A stretch of 64,000 bases of DNA, from contig PBDR01000003.1 of NCBI GenBank assembly GCA_002717385.1, positions 1-64,000 of the forward strand, in the 5' to 3' direction. Below are positions 44,330 through 52,070 of this stretch, in pieces (within the stretch, counting starts at the first letter, position 1; every line of letters begins with the position of its first letter). This stretch comes from Chloroflexota bacterium. Its GTDB lineage: Bacteria; Chloroflexota; Dehalococcoidia; Lucifugimonadales; Lucifugimonadaceae. The translations under genes and the position numbers were made by a program. Below the pieces are notes generated by a model. That model searched no databases and was not told where the DNA came from. It worked only from the letters and a program-made list of their open reading frames with translations.

Positions 44330-46216
44330 TTAGGTTACGTTTTCCTTAGTTTCTTCGGCAGCGGATTTTATTAGTTCATCTGGAATATCATCAAATGAGG
44401 AATAGTTAAGAGAAAACATTTTGGAATACAAACCTCCAAGAGATATGAGTTCGTCATGATTGCCTGTTTCAGTTATTTTCCCATCTTGTAATACTATTAT
44501 TTTATCTGCTCCTCTTATGGTAGCCAATCGATGTGCTATTACCATTCCCGTCCGATTTTCTAATAATTTTGCTAAAGCTCTTTGAATGAGCATTTCAGTA
44601 TAACTATCTATACTTGCAGTTGCTTCATCAAGGATTAAAATTTTTGTGTCAGCTACTATTGCTCTAGCAAAAGAGATTAGTTGTCTTTGTCCTAGGGAAA
44701 TATTTGATCCTCTTTGTTCTAGAATTGTGTCATAAGTTTTTGGAAGTTTCATTATAAATTCATGTGCTCCAACCGCCTTTGCAGCATTGACGATATCGGC
44801 TCTGGTTGTTTTTGATTGAGAATATTTTATATTTTCTAAAATTGAACCTGTGAATAGGAAAGGTTCTTGTAGTACCATTCCAACGTTTTCACCTAATGAT
44901 TTTTGTGTTACTGATTTAATTTCTTTATCACCAATCATTATCTCGCCTTCCCAAATATCATAGAATCTATGTGTTAAGGAAGTGATAGATGTTTTTCCAG
45001 AACCAGTAGGACCTACTAGGGCGACTGTCTCTCCTGGGTTAATTTTAAAACTTATATTTTTTAAAACAGGTTGTTTTTCTATATAACCAAAAGTTACATT
45101 TTTAAATTCTATTGATCCATCAATATTTTTTAATTTAACAGCATTAGCTTTATCTTTGACTTCTATTGGAACATCTATTAATTCAAAAATTCTTTCACCA
45201 GATGCCATTGCTCTTTGAAAAACTGAATAATGCATTGTTAGTGCTCTAATAGGATCAAAAAATCTTTGTACATATAGTATAAATGCTACCAAAACTCCAA
45301 TTTCTAAATTGCCCTTAGTAATTAAAAATCCTCCCCCGATTATTATTACACTTAAAGAAATTCCAGTTAATGTATCAACAATTGGCATCATTATTACACT
45401 AAATCTTGTAGCAATGTTTTGAGCCTTTAGATTATCATGAGCCAATACTTCAAATAAAGAATAATTTACTTTTTCTCTTGTTAGACCTTGAACAGCTCTA
45501 ACCCCATTAATGTTTTCTGCTAAAGCCCCACTAACAATTGAAGCTGTTACTCTGGATTTTATGAAAGCCTTTCTAGCATGGGGTAACCAGATTATTCTGA
45601 CTAATAATAAAGTAGGTACTACTCCAATCATCATTAATGCTAATTTCCAATCTAGAAAAAACAAAACAAAAATAATTCCAGTAATTAAAATTAAATCTCC
45701 TAAACCTACAGTTATTGTATGCAGGAATTCTTGTAAAGCAGCTACATCACCTTGTAATCTTGACATCATTCTACCTATTTCTGTTTTATCCATGAAAGAT
45801 AAAGATACTTTTTGCAAATGCACAAACATACTTTTTCTTAAATCTACTAGGACTTTTTCACCAACTTTTCCAATAATAATTTCTTGGAAGTATCCTGATA
45901 TAAAATTTACTATAATTCCTATAAAAAATGTGACGATACAAATCAAAAAAATGTTATCGATATTTGTAACATTATAAAGTGATGAATCGATAGTGAATTT
46001 TATAATTAAAGGAAAAGAAACTGAAGAAATTGAAAAAAATAGAACTGCAATAAATGAGTAAATAATTTGTTTACGGAAAGGTTTTAAATATTTTCCGAAT
46101 CTCAATATAATTTTTTGATCATACGCAACTCCAAATATTTCATCATCAAAAAAAGTATTCCTTTTAATTGAAGCTTTTGGAGGTGTATTAGAATATTTAA
46201 GTTTTGATTTAAACAT
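44330..46216 (-). CDS. ABC exporter half-transporter (second subunit)
   Basis: A 628-residue type IV ABC exporter: six membrane helices in residues about 45-340, then the nucleotide-binding domain. Walker A VGPTGSGKTS and Walker B ILILDEATASID (with catalytic Glu) are intact, but the signature is ISLGQRQ rather than LSGGQ. With the neighbouring subunit, whose signature is normal, this is the asymmetric pattern of a heterodimer. Substrate unknown (drug/lipid/peptide types share this form). It starts 7 nt after its partner. Confidence 0.93.
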   Translation of the reverse strand: MFKSKLKYSNTPPKASIKRNTFFDDEIFGVAYDQKIILRFGKYLKPFRKQIIYSFIAVLFFSISSVSFPLIIKFTIDSSLYNVTNIDNIFLICIVTFFIGIIVNFISGYFQEIIIGKVGEKVLVDLRKSMFVHLQKVSLSFMDKTEIGRMMSRLQGDVAALQEFLHTITVGLGDLILITGIIFVLFFLDWKLALMMIGVVPTLLLVRIIWLPHARKAFIKSRVTASIVSGALAENINGVRAVQGLTREKVNYSLFEVLAHDNLKAQNIATRFSVIMMPIVDTLTGISLSVIIIGGGFLITKGNLEIGVLVAFILYVQRFFDPIRALTMHYSVFQRAMASGERIFELIDVPIEVKDKANAVKLKNIDGSIEFKNVTFGYIEKQPVLKNISFKINPGETVALVGPTGSGKTSITSLTHRFYDIWEGEIMIGDKEIKSVTQKSLGENVGMVLQEPFLFTGSILENIKYSQSKTTRADIVNAAKAVGAHEFIMKLPKTYDTILEQRGSNISLGQRQLISFARAIVADTKILILDEATASIDSYTEMLIQRALAKLLENRTGMVIAHRLATIRGADKIIVLQDGKITETGNHDELISLGGLYSKMFSLNYSSFDDIPDELIKSAAEETKENVT

Positions 46217-46223
46217 GATTTTT

Positions 46224-48026
46224 TTAATTTATTTTTGGTCTAATTTGAAGCTCGTAAAGTTCCGAATATTTTTTACCTTTTGAAATTAAATATTCATGAT
46301 TTCCTCGTTCTTGAATTTCTCCTGATTCTATGAAAAGTATTTCATCTGCATGCATTAAGGAAGATAAACGGTGTGAAATAATTATTGAAGTTCTGTTTTT
46401 TGTTGCTTCTTTTAGAGCAATGCGGATTTTTTGTTCAGTTGCTGCATCTACGGCGGAAGTTGAATCATCAAAAACTATAATTTTTGGTCTAAGTAAAATG
46501 CTTCTTGCTATAGATAATCTTTGCCTCTGACCTCCAGATAATGAAACACCTCTTTCACCCACCATTGTATTGAATTTATCAGGGAGATTAATAATGTAGT
46601 TATACATTTGAGTGTTTTTAGATGCAATTTCTACATCTGTATCTTCAGCCCAAGGGTTTCCGTACGCTACGTTATGTTCTATTGACGCGGTGAAAAGGAA
46701 TGAATCTTGCTCTACAACACTGACTAAATGCCGTAAAGAATCTAATTGAACATCTTTTATATTGATACCGTCAATCGTTATTTCTCCAGATGTTGCATCG
46801 TAAAATCTGGGGATTAGATGAGCGATAGTAGATTTCCCACTACCTGGTGGTCCAACTATTCCAATTGTATGTCCTGGTTTAGCTTCAAACGATATATTTT
46901 TAAGTGTTCGTTCACCTTCATAACCAAAACTTACGTTATTAAATTTTAGTATACCTTTAGCCTTAGTTAAATTTATGGCTCCTTTTTTTTCTTGTATTTC
47001 AGCTTCCATATCAAGTACAGAAAAAAGTCTTCCCCCTGATGCAGCCCCTCTAGCAAAAGCGTTCACCATCATTCCCAACATTCTTACAGGTTGTTGTAAA
47101 ATACTCATGAACGCTAAAAAAGTGGCTAATTCTCCGATATTAATACTTCCGTTAATAACTTTGAGACCACCTATCCATAGGACCAAGCCCATTGAAATTA
47201 AAAATGAAGTACTTATCATTGAAATATTTATTGATTTTATATCAACTTGATCATTAGCTAAATATAATGTTTCTTTTGAGGCAGAATCAAATTTTCTTAT
47301 TTCATAATTCTGGGAAAAAAAAGATCGAACCACTCTGATTCCACCCATATTTTCATCCATAATTTTTGTTAGGATTGACATTTTTTCTTGAAGTTTATAC
47401 CACGAGGAACGTAGTTTTAATCTTGCTTCAATAGATCTCCATCCTACAAAAGGAATAAAACTTAAACTAATCAAACCTAAAACTAAATCAGCTTTAATGA
47501 CCATATAAGTACCTGTACCAATTAAAAAAAACATAAAAATAGTTCTTAAAAATGCTGTTCTAACAAACATAGAGACACCTTCAATATCTAAAAGTGCACG
47601 AGTGATTAAATCACCAGAATGTATATTTGAATGATAACTAAAACTTAGCCTTTGTAATTTTTCATAATATAAAAGTCTCAATTCATATCCAATATGTTGA
47701 CCAATAGATTCTCCCATATAGTTATAAAGACCAGTGAAAAGACCTCTCATAGATGAAGCAAAAAGTAATAATAATCCTATTGTAGTTACACTACGATTTG
47801 TTGCATCATCTGATTCAGAAACAATTTCGGATATTTTTTCTACGGCATCTCCTATAAGGATTGGAATCCATAATTGAAATCCTGCTGCTATGAATATCGC
47901 AATTATTCCAAAGAACATTTGGACTTTATATTTAATACCCATTTTGATTATTCGAACATATGTCCCGGATGCTGTATTTGGGGATTCGGCTTTTAATTTC
48001 GAATATGGGATTTTTTTTGTACTCAT
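46224..48026 (-). CDS. ABC exporter half-transporter (first subunit)
   Basis: A 600-residue partner of the next gene: six membrane helices (residues about 30-330), then the nucleotide-binding domain with Walker A VGPPGSGKST, signature SLSGGQRQRL and Walker B IIVFDDSTSAVD. The usual catalytic Glu after Walker B is Asp, so this subunit provides the degenerate ATP site, as in TM287/TM288-type heterodimers. First gene of the pair, divergent from rimI. Substrate unknown. Confidence 0.93.
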   Translation of the reverse strand: MSTKKIPYSKLKAESPNTASGTYVRIIKMGIKYKVQMFFGIIAIFIAAGFQLWIPILIGDAVEKISEIVSESDDATNRSVTTIGLLLLFASSMRGLFTGLYNYMGESIGQHIGYELRLLYYEKLQRLSFSYHSNIHSGDLITRALLDIEGVSMFVRTAFLRTIFMFFLIGTGTYMVIKADLVLGLISLSFIPFVGWRSIEARLKLRSSWYKLQEKMSILTKIMDENMGGIRVVRSFFSQNYEIRKFDSASKETLYLANDQVDIKSINISMISTSFLISMGLVLWIGGLKVINGSINIGELATFLAFMSILQQPVRMLGMMVNAFARGAASGGRLFSVLDMEAEIQEKKGAINLTKAKGILKFNNVSFGYEGERTLKNISFEAKPGHTIGIVGPPGSGKSTIAHLIPRFYDATSGEITIDGINIKDVQLDSLRHLVSVVEQDSFLFTASIEHNVAYGNPWAEDTDVEIASKNTQMYNYIINLPDKFNTMVGERGVSLSGGQRQRLSIARSILLRPKIIVFDDSTSAVDAATEQKIRIALKEATKNRTSIIISHRLSSLMHADEILFIESGEIQERGNHEYLISKGKKYSELYELQIRPKIN

Positions 48027-48134
48027 TAATTAAAAAAAAAAGAAAATTAATTTACTTATTAAAATTAATAATTACACTTTCCCTCAATTATTTGTTGAAA
48101 ATATTTATAGAATTTCATCCATAAATAAAAATTA

Positions 48135-48878
48135 ATGGATAAATGGAAAAAACTTATGTTTATAATATTCCTAATGAAACAAATGAATCGAAATAAATAT
48201 TATTTGAGATACGCAGACGATAATGATTTGAATATTCTTGAATCTATACAGGAAAAAAATGTTGTAAACTTAGATTTCCCAAATATCCATGATGAATTTT
48301 CCAAAAATTCAACAATTCTGATTGTTTCAAAGAAATGGTCAATAACAGAAAAAAAATTGGGGTTAAGAAATCTGCGGGATGTTTCATTTCAAAACAATAA
48401 AAAAAAATTATTTCCACAAAAAATTCTTCACAAAATTTTAGATATTGTTATCAAAGTTAATCCGCCAATAGATTTCATTATTGGGTTTGTAGTTTTAAGA
48501 AAAATTTTCAGTGATTTTCATATTATGATGCTTGTTGTTAGAGAGGATGAACGGAAAAAAGGTGTTGGAGAATTATTAATCATAGGTGCTATTGATGAAG
48601 CTTTGGGGAAGGATTTAAATACTATTACTTTGGAAGTTGGGGATTCAAATTTTAGGGCACAAAAATTATATAAAAATTATGGGTTTATAAAAACTGGACT
48701 TCGAAAGAAATATTATAAGAACGAAGATGCATTAATTTTTTCTACACCGAACATTAAAATGAAATCTTACAGAGATAAGTTAACTTTAAATCTGAAGAAA
48801 TATTTACTTACTCATTCGAATAATTATAATAAGAGATCGAATAGAATTAGTAAAGTATTAAAAGTATTAAAAGGTTAG
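48135..48878 (+). CDS. GNAT acetyltransferase, RimI-like
   Basis: A 247-residue GNAT protein. The acetyl-CoA binding motif is RKKGVGELLIIGAIDEA, followed by the RimI-type end TLEVGDSNFRAQKLYKNYGF and KTGLRKKYYKNEDALIF. RimI acetylates the N-terminal Ala of ribosomal protein S18. The N-terminus is extended by a Lys-rich segment (about 50 residues between NVVNLDFP and PPIDFIIGFVV), and the C-terminus by a basic tail, making it longer than RimI (about 150). The start may be the ATG 16 codons downstream at 48183. It converges with the next gene with interlocked stops. Confidence 0.8.
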   Translation: MDKWKKLMFIIFLMKQMNRNKYYLRYADDNDLNILESIQEKNVVNLDFPNIHDEFSKNSTILIVSKKWSITEKKLGLRNLRDVSFQNNKKKLFPQKILHKILDIVIKVNPPIDFIIGFVVLRKIFSDFHIMMLVVREDERKKGVGELLIIGAIDEALGKDLNTITLEVGDSNFRAQKLYKNYGFIKTGLRKKYYKNEDALIFSTPNIKMKSYRDKLTLNLKKYLLTHSNNYNKRSNRISKVLKVLKG

Positions 48879-49798
48879 AGAGAAAAATTTTCAGAATCTT
48901 CATCTAATTTCATTGTAGATAGTAATGATTTTAGTTCCTCTAATGTTTCAGTGTCTATTTCAGGTGTTGGCTTCCTAACATTTGAACTTTTAATGAAATT
49001 TCTATGTTTTAGTACGTTTTTTCTTATGCTTAGACCAATACCTACAGAATTTTCATATCGTATTAGAGGTAACCATTTATAGAAAGTATTTATTGCTTTA
49101 TCTAAGTTTTGTACCTTTACATTTTGATAAATGGACGTCAAGACTTCTGGATAAGCAAAACCAGTCATAGTTCCTGATGCTCCTCTTTGTAATTCTTCCA
49201 AGAAAAAAGCACCTCCAAGACCACCAAATATTAGAATATCAGGAATAGTTTCTAATATCTTTGAAATTTTTTGTGGAGTTGGAGGATCTTCTAACTTCAG
49301 CATTTCAATCAACGGAAATTCTGTTTTTAATTTCTTAATTATTTCAGGATTTAAAAATATCCCTGATTCACTTGGGAGGTCTTGTAAAACTATAGGTATT
49401 TCAGAAGATTCTTGAGCAGTTCGGAAATAATCTAGTAAGGTTATTTCATTTAGTTTATTCATTCTGGGCGGACAAATTAAAAATGCTGATGCCCCTAGAT
49501 CTTGGGATTCTATAATACGAGATTGTAAAACGAAATTACTTTCTGAAGAAACTCCAACTGTAATTGGGAGTCTATTATTCATAGCTTTATTTAGGAATTC
49601 TAATACGCTTGTTCGTTCAGAGTCTAACATTCTATTTGCTTCTCCCATTACACCGAGTGTTACGACTCCTGAACAACCAGAATTTACAGATAGTTCAACT
49701 AAATTTCCAAGAGATTTGTAGTCCACTTTTCCGTTATCATTAAAAGGTGTAGGGAGCATAAAATGTACACCTGAAAAAGATTTTTTAGTCGTTTCCAT
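48875..49798 (-). CDS. DapA/NanA family pyruvate lyase, not typical DapA
   Basis: A 307-residue TIM-barrel lyase of the dihydrodipicolinate synthase/N-acetylneuraminate lyase family. FMLPTPFNDNG, GVMGEANRM, and the Schiff-base Lys in MLKLEDPPTPQ are present. The position of the catalytic Tyr of DapA (YNVP) reads QDLP, so I do not call it DapA; other members with Q-D in this place act on sugar-acid-like substrates. Its stop overlaps rimI by 4 nt (TTAG). It follows ferredoxin by 18 nt. Confidence 0.85.
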   Translation of the reverse strand: METTKKSFSGVHFMLPTPFNDNGKVDYKSLGNLVELSVNSGCSGVVTLGVMGEANRMLDSERTSVLEFLNKAMNNRLPITVGVSSESNFVLQSRIIESQDLGASAFLICPPRMNKLNEITLLDYFRTAQESSEIPIVLQDLPSESGIFLNPEIIKKLKTEFPLIEMLKLEDPPTPQKISKILETIPDILIFGGLGGAFFLEELQRGASGTMTGFAYPEVLTSIYQNVKVQNLDKAINTFYKWLPLIRYENSVGIGLSIRKNVLKHRNFIKSSNVRKPTPEIDTETLEELKSLLSTMKLDEDSENFSL

Positions 49799-49816
49799 GT
49801 TTAATATTTACAAATG

Positions 49817-50083
49817 TTAAGTGTTTTTTCCTGGTTCAGAATCATCATAATCGTAATCATAATTTAATTTAATGAAATCTTTTTGATCATCCGGGACTTG
49901 GTCTTCAGGAAATATAGCATTTTCTGGACATACTGGCTCACAAGCAGCGCAGTCTATACATTCATCAGGACTAATAAAAAGTTGGTTATCTCCTGGTTTT
50001 GAATATATACAATCAACCGGACATACATCAACACAAGACCCATCCATTATATCGACACAAGATTTACCTATAATGTAAGTCAT
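49817..50083 (-). CDS. Ferredoxin, two-cluster type
   Basis: An 88-residue acidic ferredoxin. An N-terminal motif with CVDVCPVDCIY and a second CIDCAACEPVCPENAIF bind two clusters, with the N-terminal Cys arrangement of the 7Fe (3Fe-4S/4Fe-4S) group (GKSCVDIMDGSCVDVCPVDC). The C-terminus is acidic. Strong GGAGAG ribosome-binding site. It is downstream of the IscA-like gene, so Fe-S assembly and electron transfer share an operon. Confidence 0.92.
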   Translation of the reverse strand: MTYIIGKSCVDIMDGSCVDVCPVDCIYSKPGDNQLFISPDECIDCAACEPVCPENAIFPEDQVPDDQKDFIKLNYDYDYDDSEPGKNT

Positions 50084-50118
50084 TTAAACTCTCCTAAAAT
50101 TCAGGTAATTTAAAATTT

Positions 50119-50550
50119 TTAGTGTCCACCACATCCACAACCTCCTCCACCGCCACCACCAGATCCACAACCACCACCACCACCACTAGATCCACAACCA
50201 CCACCACCACATCCACAACCTCCAGTATTTCCACACGCGCAACCACCAGGAAAGTTTGGATTAGATATAACAAAGCCCGATCGTTGAAATCCTTCAACGT
50301 AATCGATATTTGATCCATCAATCAAAGGAGCACTTTTATCATCAACTAGAACTTTAATTTCACTATCGACAACGATATCTTTTTTGTTTGGGGATTTTTC
50401 CAAGCCAAAAACGTAATCTACACCTCCATTTTCAGTTTCATTTACAGCAACCCGTAAATACTGATCTACTGCTTCTTGTTCTGTTAGTACTTCTTTTAGT
50501 TTTATCACTGCCGCATCAGTGAATCCCAATGAAATCTTTTTTGTGACCAA
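50119..50550 (-). CDS. IscA/HesB-like protein with Cys/Gly-rich C-terminal tail
   Basis: A 143-residue A-type Fe-S protein fused to a 41-residue tail. Residues 1-100 follow IscA/HesB (SLGFTDAAVIKLKEVL, DYVFGLE, VLVDDKSAPLIDGSNIDYVE, GFVISNPN). The first conserved Cys (in GCSG) is replaced (GGVDY); the C-terminal CxC is retained as CACG. The tail (CACGNTGGCGCGGGG onward) has eight Cys among Gly and Ser and ends in His. It starts with TTG, 6 nt after GGAG. It lies ahead of ferredoxin. Metal or Fe-S binding by the tail is likely but inferred. Confidence 0.85.
   Translation of the reverse strand: MVTKKISLGFTDAAVIKLKEVLTEQEAVDQYLRVAVNETENGGVDYVFGLEKSPNKKDIVVDSEIKVLVDDKSAPLIDGSNIDYVEGFQRSGFVISNPNFPGGCACGNTGGCGCGGGGCGSSGGGGGCGSGGGGGGGCGCGGH
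50134..50220 (-). repeat. Imperfect tandem repeat encoding Gly-Cys units
   Basis: The 9-mer TCCACAACC (coding Gly-Cys-Gly on the minus strand) recurs at 50134, 50164, 50191 and 50212, spaced by CCA runs of 12-21 bp. Two units starting at 50161 and 50188 share their first 23 bases. Slippage within this tract could change the number of CGSGGGGG units in the tail. Confidence 0.8.
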
Positions 50551-50902
50551 TCTAAACTCCTAAATTATATACAACATTTATTCCATTATAATAAAACCTT
50601 ATCGAATCATGTTCAAGAATATAATGTATAAAATATATAATTAATAAAAGGAATTATAAAACTTCTTTTATTTTGATAGGTTAGTATTTATTTTTGATTA
50701 CTTAAAATCTGTTTTTCGGTGTATACTAAATAAAGATAGTAATTATTCGTATAAAAAGTTCAATTTTGCGATCTGTTTCGTTATTATTTTTCGAGTAATT
50801 TTTTTATTTCGGGTTCTATATTAAACATTTATTTTGTTTAATTCTATTAATTTAAAACATAACATATTGATTTGTTTAAAGTATATTAATTGAGGAATTG
50901 TT
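50551..50902. other. 352-bp intergenic region
   Basis: It lies between the divergent IscA-like gene and lrp. It is very AT-rich and holds the ribosome-binding sites of both genes. There is a TATACT-like hexamer at 50722-50727 but no matching -35 element at normal spacing. I see no small gene, tRNA, hairpin terminator or riboswitch. Confidence 0.6.
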
Positions 50903-51334
50903 TTGGATAGCTTTGATAAAAATATTATTGAAATTTTGGAATCTGATGGAAGGGCTTCAAATGCTGAGATAGCTCGATCAATTGGTGTTAGTGAAGGTAC
51001 CATACGTAGAAGATTGAAGAAATTGATAGATAATAAAATTATTACAATCTTGGCTATTTCTGATCCTAGACAAATGGGATATGAATTTGAAGCTTTAATT
51101 GGGATGCAAGTCGATCCAGGTTCTGTAGAAACAGTTGCAGTATCAATTACAAAACTTAAGGATACGAAATGGGTTTCTATAACTACAGGAACATACGATG
51201 TATTTGCTTGGGTTATTCTTCCTACAGCTGAAGCATTAGGTAGGTTTTTACGTAATGATATTGGTGAAATTGATGGAGTAAAAAAGACTGAAACATTTGT
51301 TAGTTTACAAGTTGTGAAAAGAGAAATGGAGTAA
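50903..51334 (+). CDS. Lrp/AsnC family transcriptional regulator
   Basis: A 143-residue Lrp/AsnC protein: helix-turn-helix in LESDGRASNAEIARSIGVSE and GTIRRRLKKLIDNKII, then the RAM ligand-binding domain. Family members sense amino acids or small effectors. TTG start after GAGG. It precedes bioY by 30 nt and so may regulate it or nearby transport; target sites are not identified. Confidence 0.88.
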   Translation: MDSFDKNIIEILESDGRASNAEIARSIGVSEGTIRRRLKKLIDNKIITILAISDPRQMGYEFEALIGMQVDPGSVETVAVSITKLKDTKWVSITTGTYDVFAWVILPTAEALGRFLRNDIGEIDGVKKTETFVSLQVVKREME

Positions 51335-51364
51335 AATCCATTATAATTTTTTTGGGAGTTTAAT

Positions 51365-52063
51365 ATGGAATTCATAACACAAAAATCTATAAATAATATT
51401 TTGCCTAGTAAGGAATTATTTGGATTATTACCTCGTACTCAACATCCATTATTTTTACGGGTCTTTCCAAAGATTTCTCTAGTACAGACTATTTTATTAT
51501 CCTTATTTGGAACAATCTTGGTTTCTCTATTAGCTCAGGTTAAGTTTTTTTTACCAGGGAATCCCGTTCCCGTAACGTTACAGGGTTTTGGAGTACTCGT
51601 TTTAGGTGGCTTTTTAGGGTGGAGATGGGGACTTGTTTCCATATTGATTTATTATATTTTTGGGTTAGTTGGGTTACCAGTTTTTGCTAATCCAGATCAA
51701 GGTAATTTATTTACCAATTTAGATATATCTGAAATTGTTAAAGGCTATAATTATGTTTTTATGGGAGTAACCGGTGGATATTTACTTGGGTTTATTCTAG
51801 CTACTGTTTTTATTGGGTTTATAGTACAGAGTGGATGGAATAGAGGTACCACGATATGGGCTATGCTGTTGGGTTCATTTTTAATTTATATACCAGCTTT
51901 CATTTGGTTATCTGTTTTCGATTTTGGTTGGCCTGCAGAAGGAGAATTACTTGAGTCTGCTTTATATCCATATATTCCTGGTGATTTATTGAAAGTTGTA
52001 ATTGCATCTTTGTTTATTACAGGGATTAACAATTGGGTTAATAAGCGTGATAAGGAAGAATAA
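51365..52063 (+). CDS. bioY: Biotin transporter S component BioY
   Basis: A 232-residue polytopic protein with about six hydrophobic helices. The BioY signature PVPVTLQGFGVLVLGG and LVGLPVFANPDQ, then TGGYLLGFILA, are clear. It is the substrate-binding component of an ECF transporter; no EcfA or EcfT genes are in the window. It has an N-terminal extension of about 35 residues (with PSKELFGLLPRTQHPL). Located between lrp and aspS (8 nt). Confidence 0.9.
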   Translation: MEFITQKSINNILPSKELFGLLPRTQHPLFLRVFPKISLVQTILLSLFGTILVSLLAQVKFFLPGNPVPVTLQGFGVLVLGGFLGWRWGLVSILIYYIFGLVGLPVFANPDQGNLFTNLDISEIVKGYNYVFMGVTGGYLLGFILATVFIGFIVQSGWNRGTTIWAMLLGSFLIYIPAFIWLSVFDFGWPAEGELLESALYPYIPGDLLKVVIASLFITGINNWVNKRDKEE

Positions 52064-52070
52064 TTAGAAA

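Noticed and set aside
50134-50220. CRISPR-like array
   Set aside because: The repeats are in frame within a coding region, have no uniform spacers and no cas genes.
50119-50240. Gly/Cys/Ser tail as a microcin B17-like or other RiPP core peptide
   Set aside because: The tail follows an IscA domain, there is no YcaO, dehydrogenase or export gene next to it, and a ferredoxin follows instead.
50122-50313. Thr/Ser-rich and Val/Asp-rich open frames in the repeat region
   Set aside because: Shadow frames of the CCA/TCC repeats that encode the Cys/Gly tail of the IscA-like protein.
50551-50902. Replication origin
   Set aside because: No cluster of DnaA-box-like TTATCCACA sequences and no dnaA/dnaN neighbours.
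50821-51375. A 184-aa minus-strand open frame opposite lrp
   Set aside because: It lies fully antisense to a clear Lrp/AsnC gene, has no recognisable domain and no ribosome-binding site.
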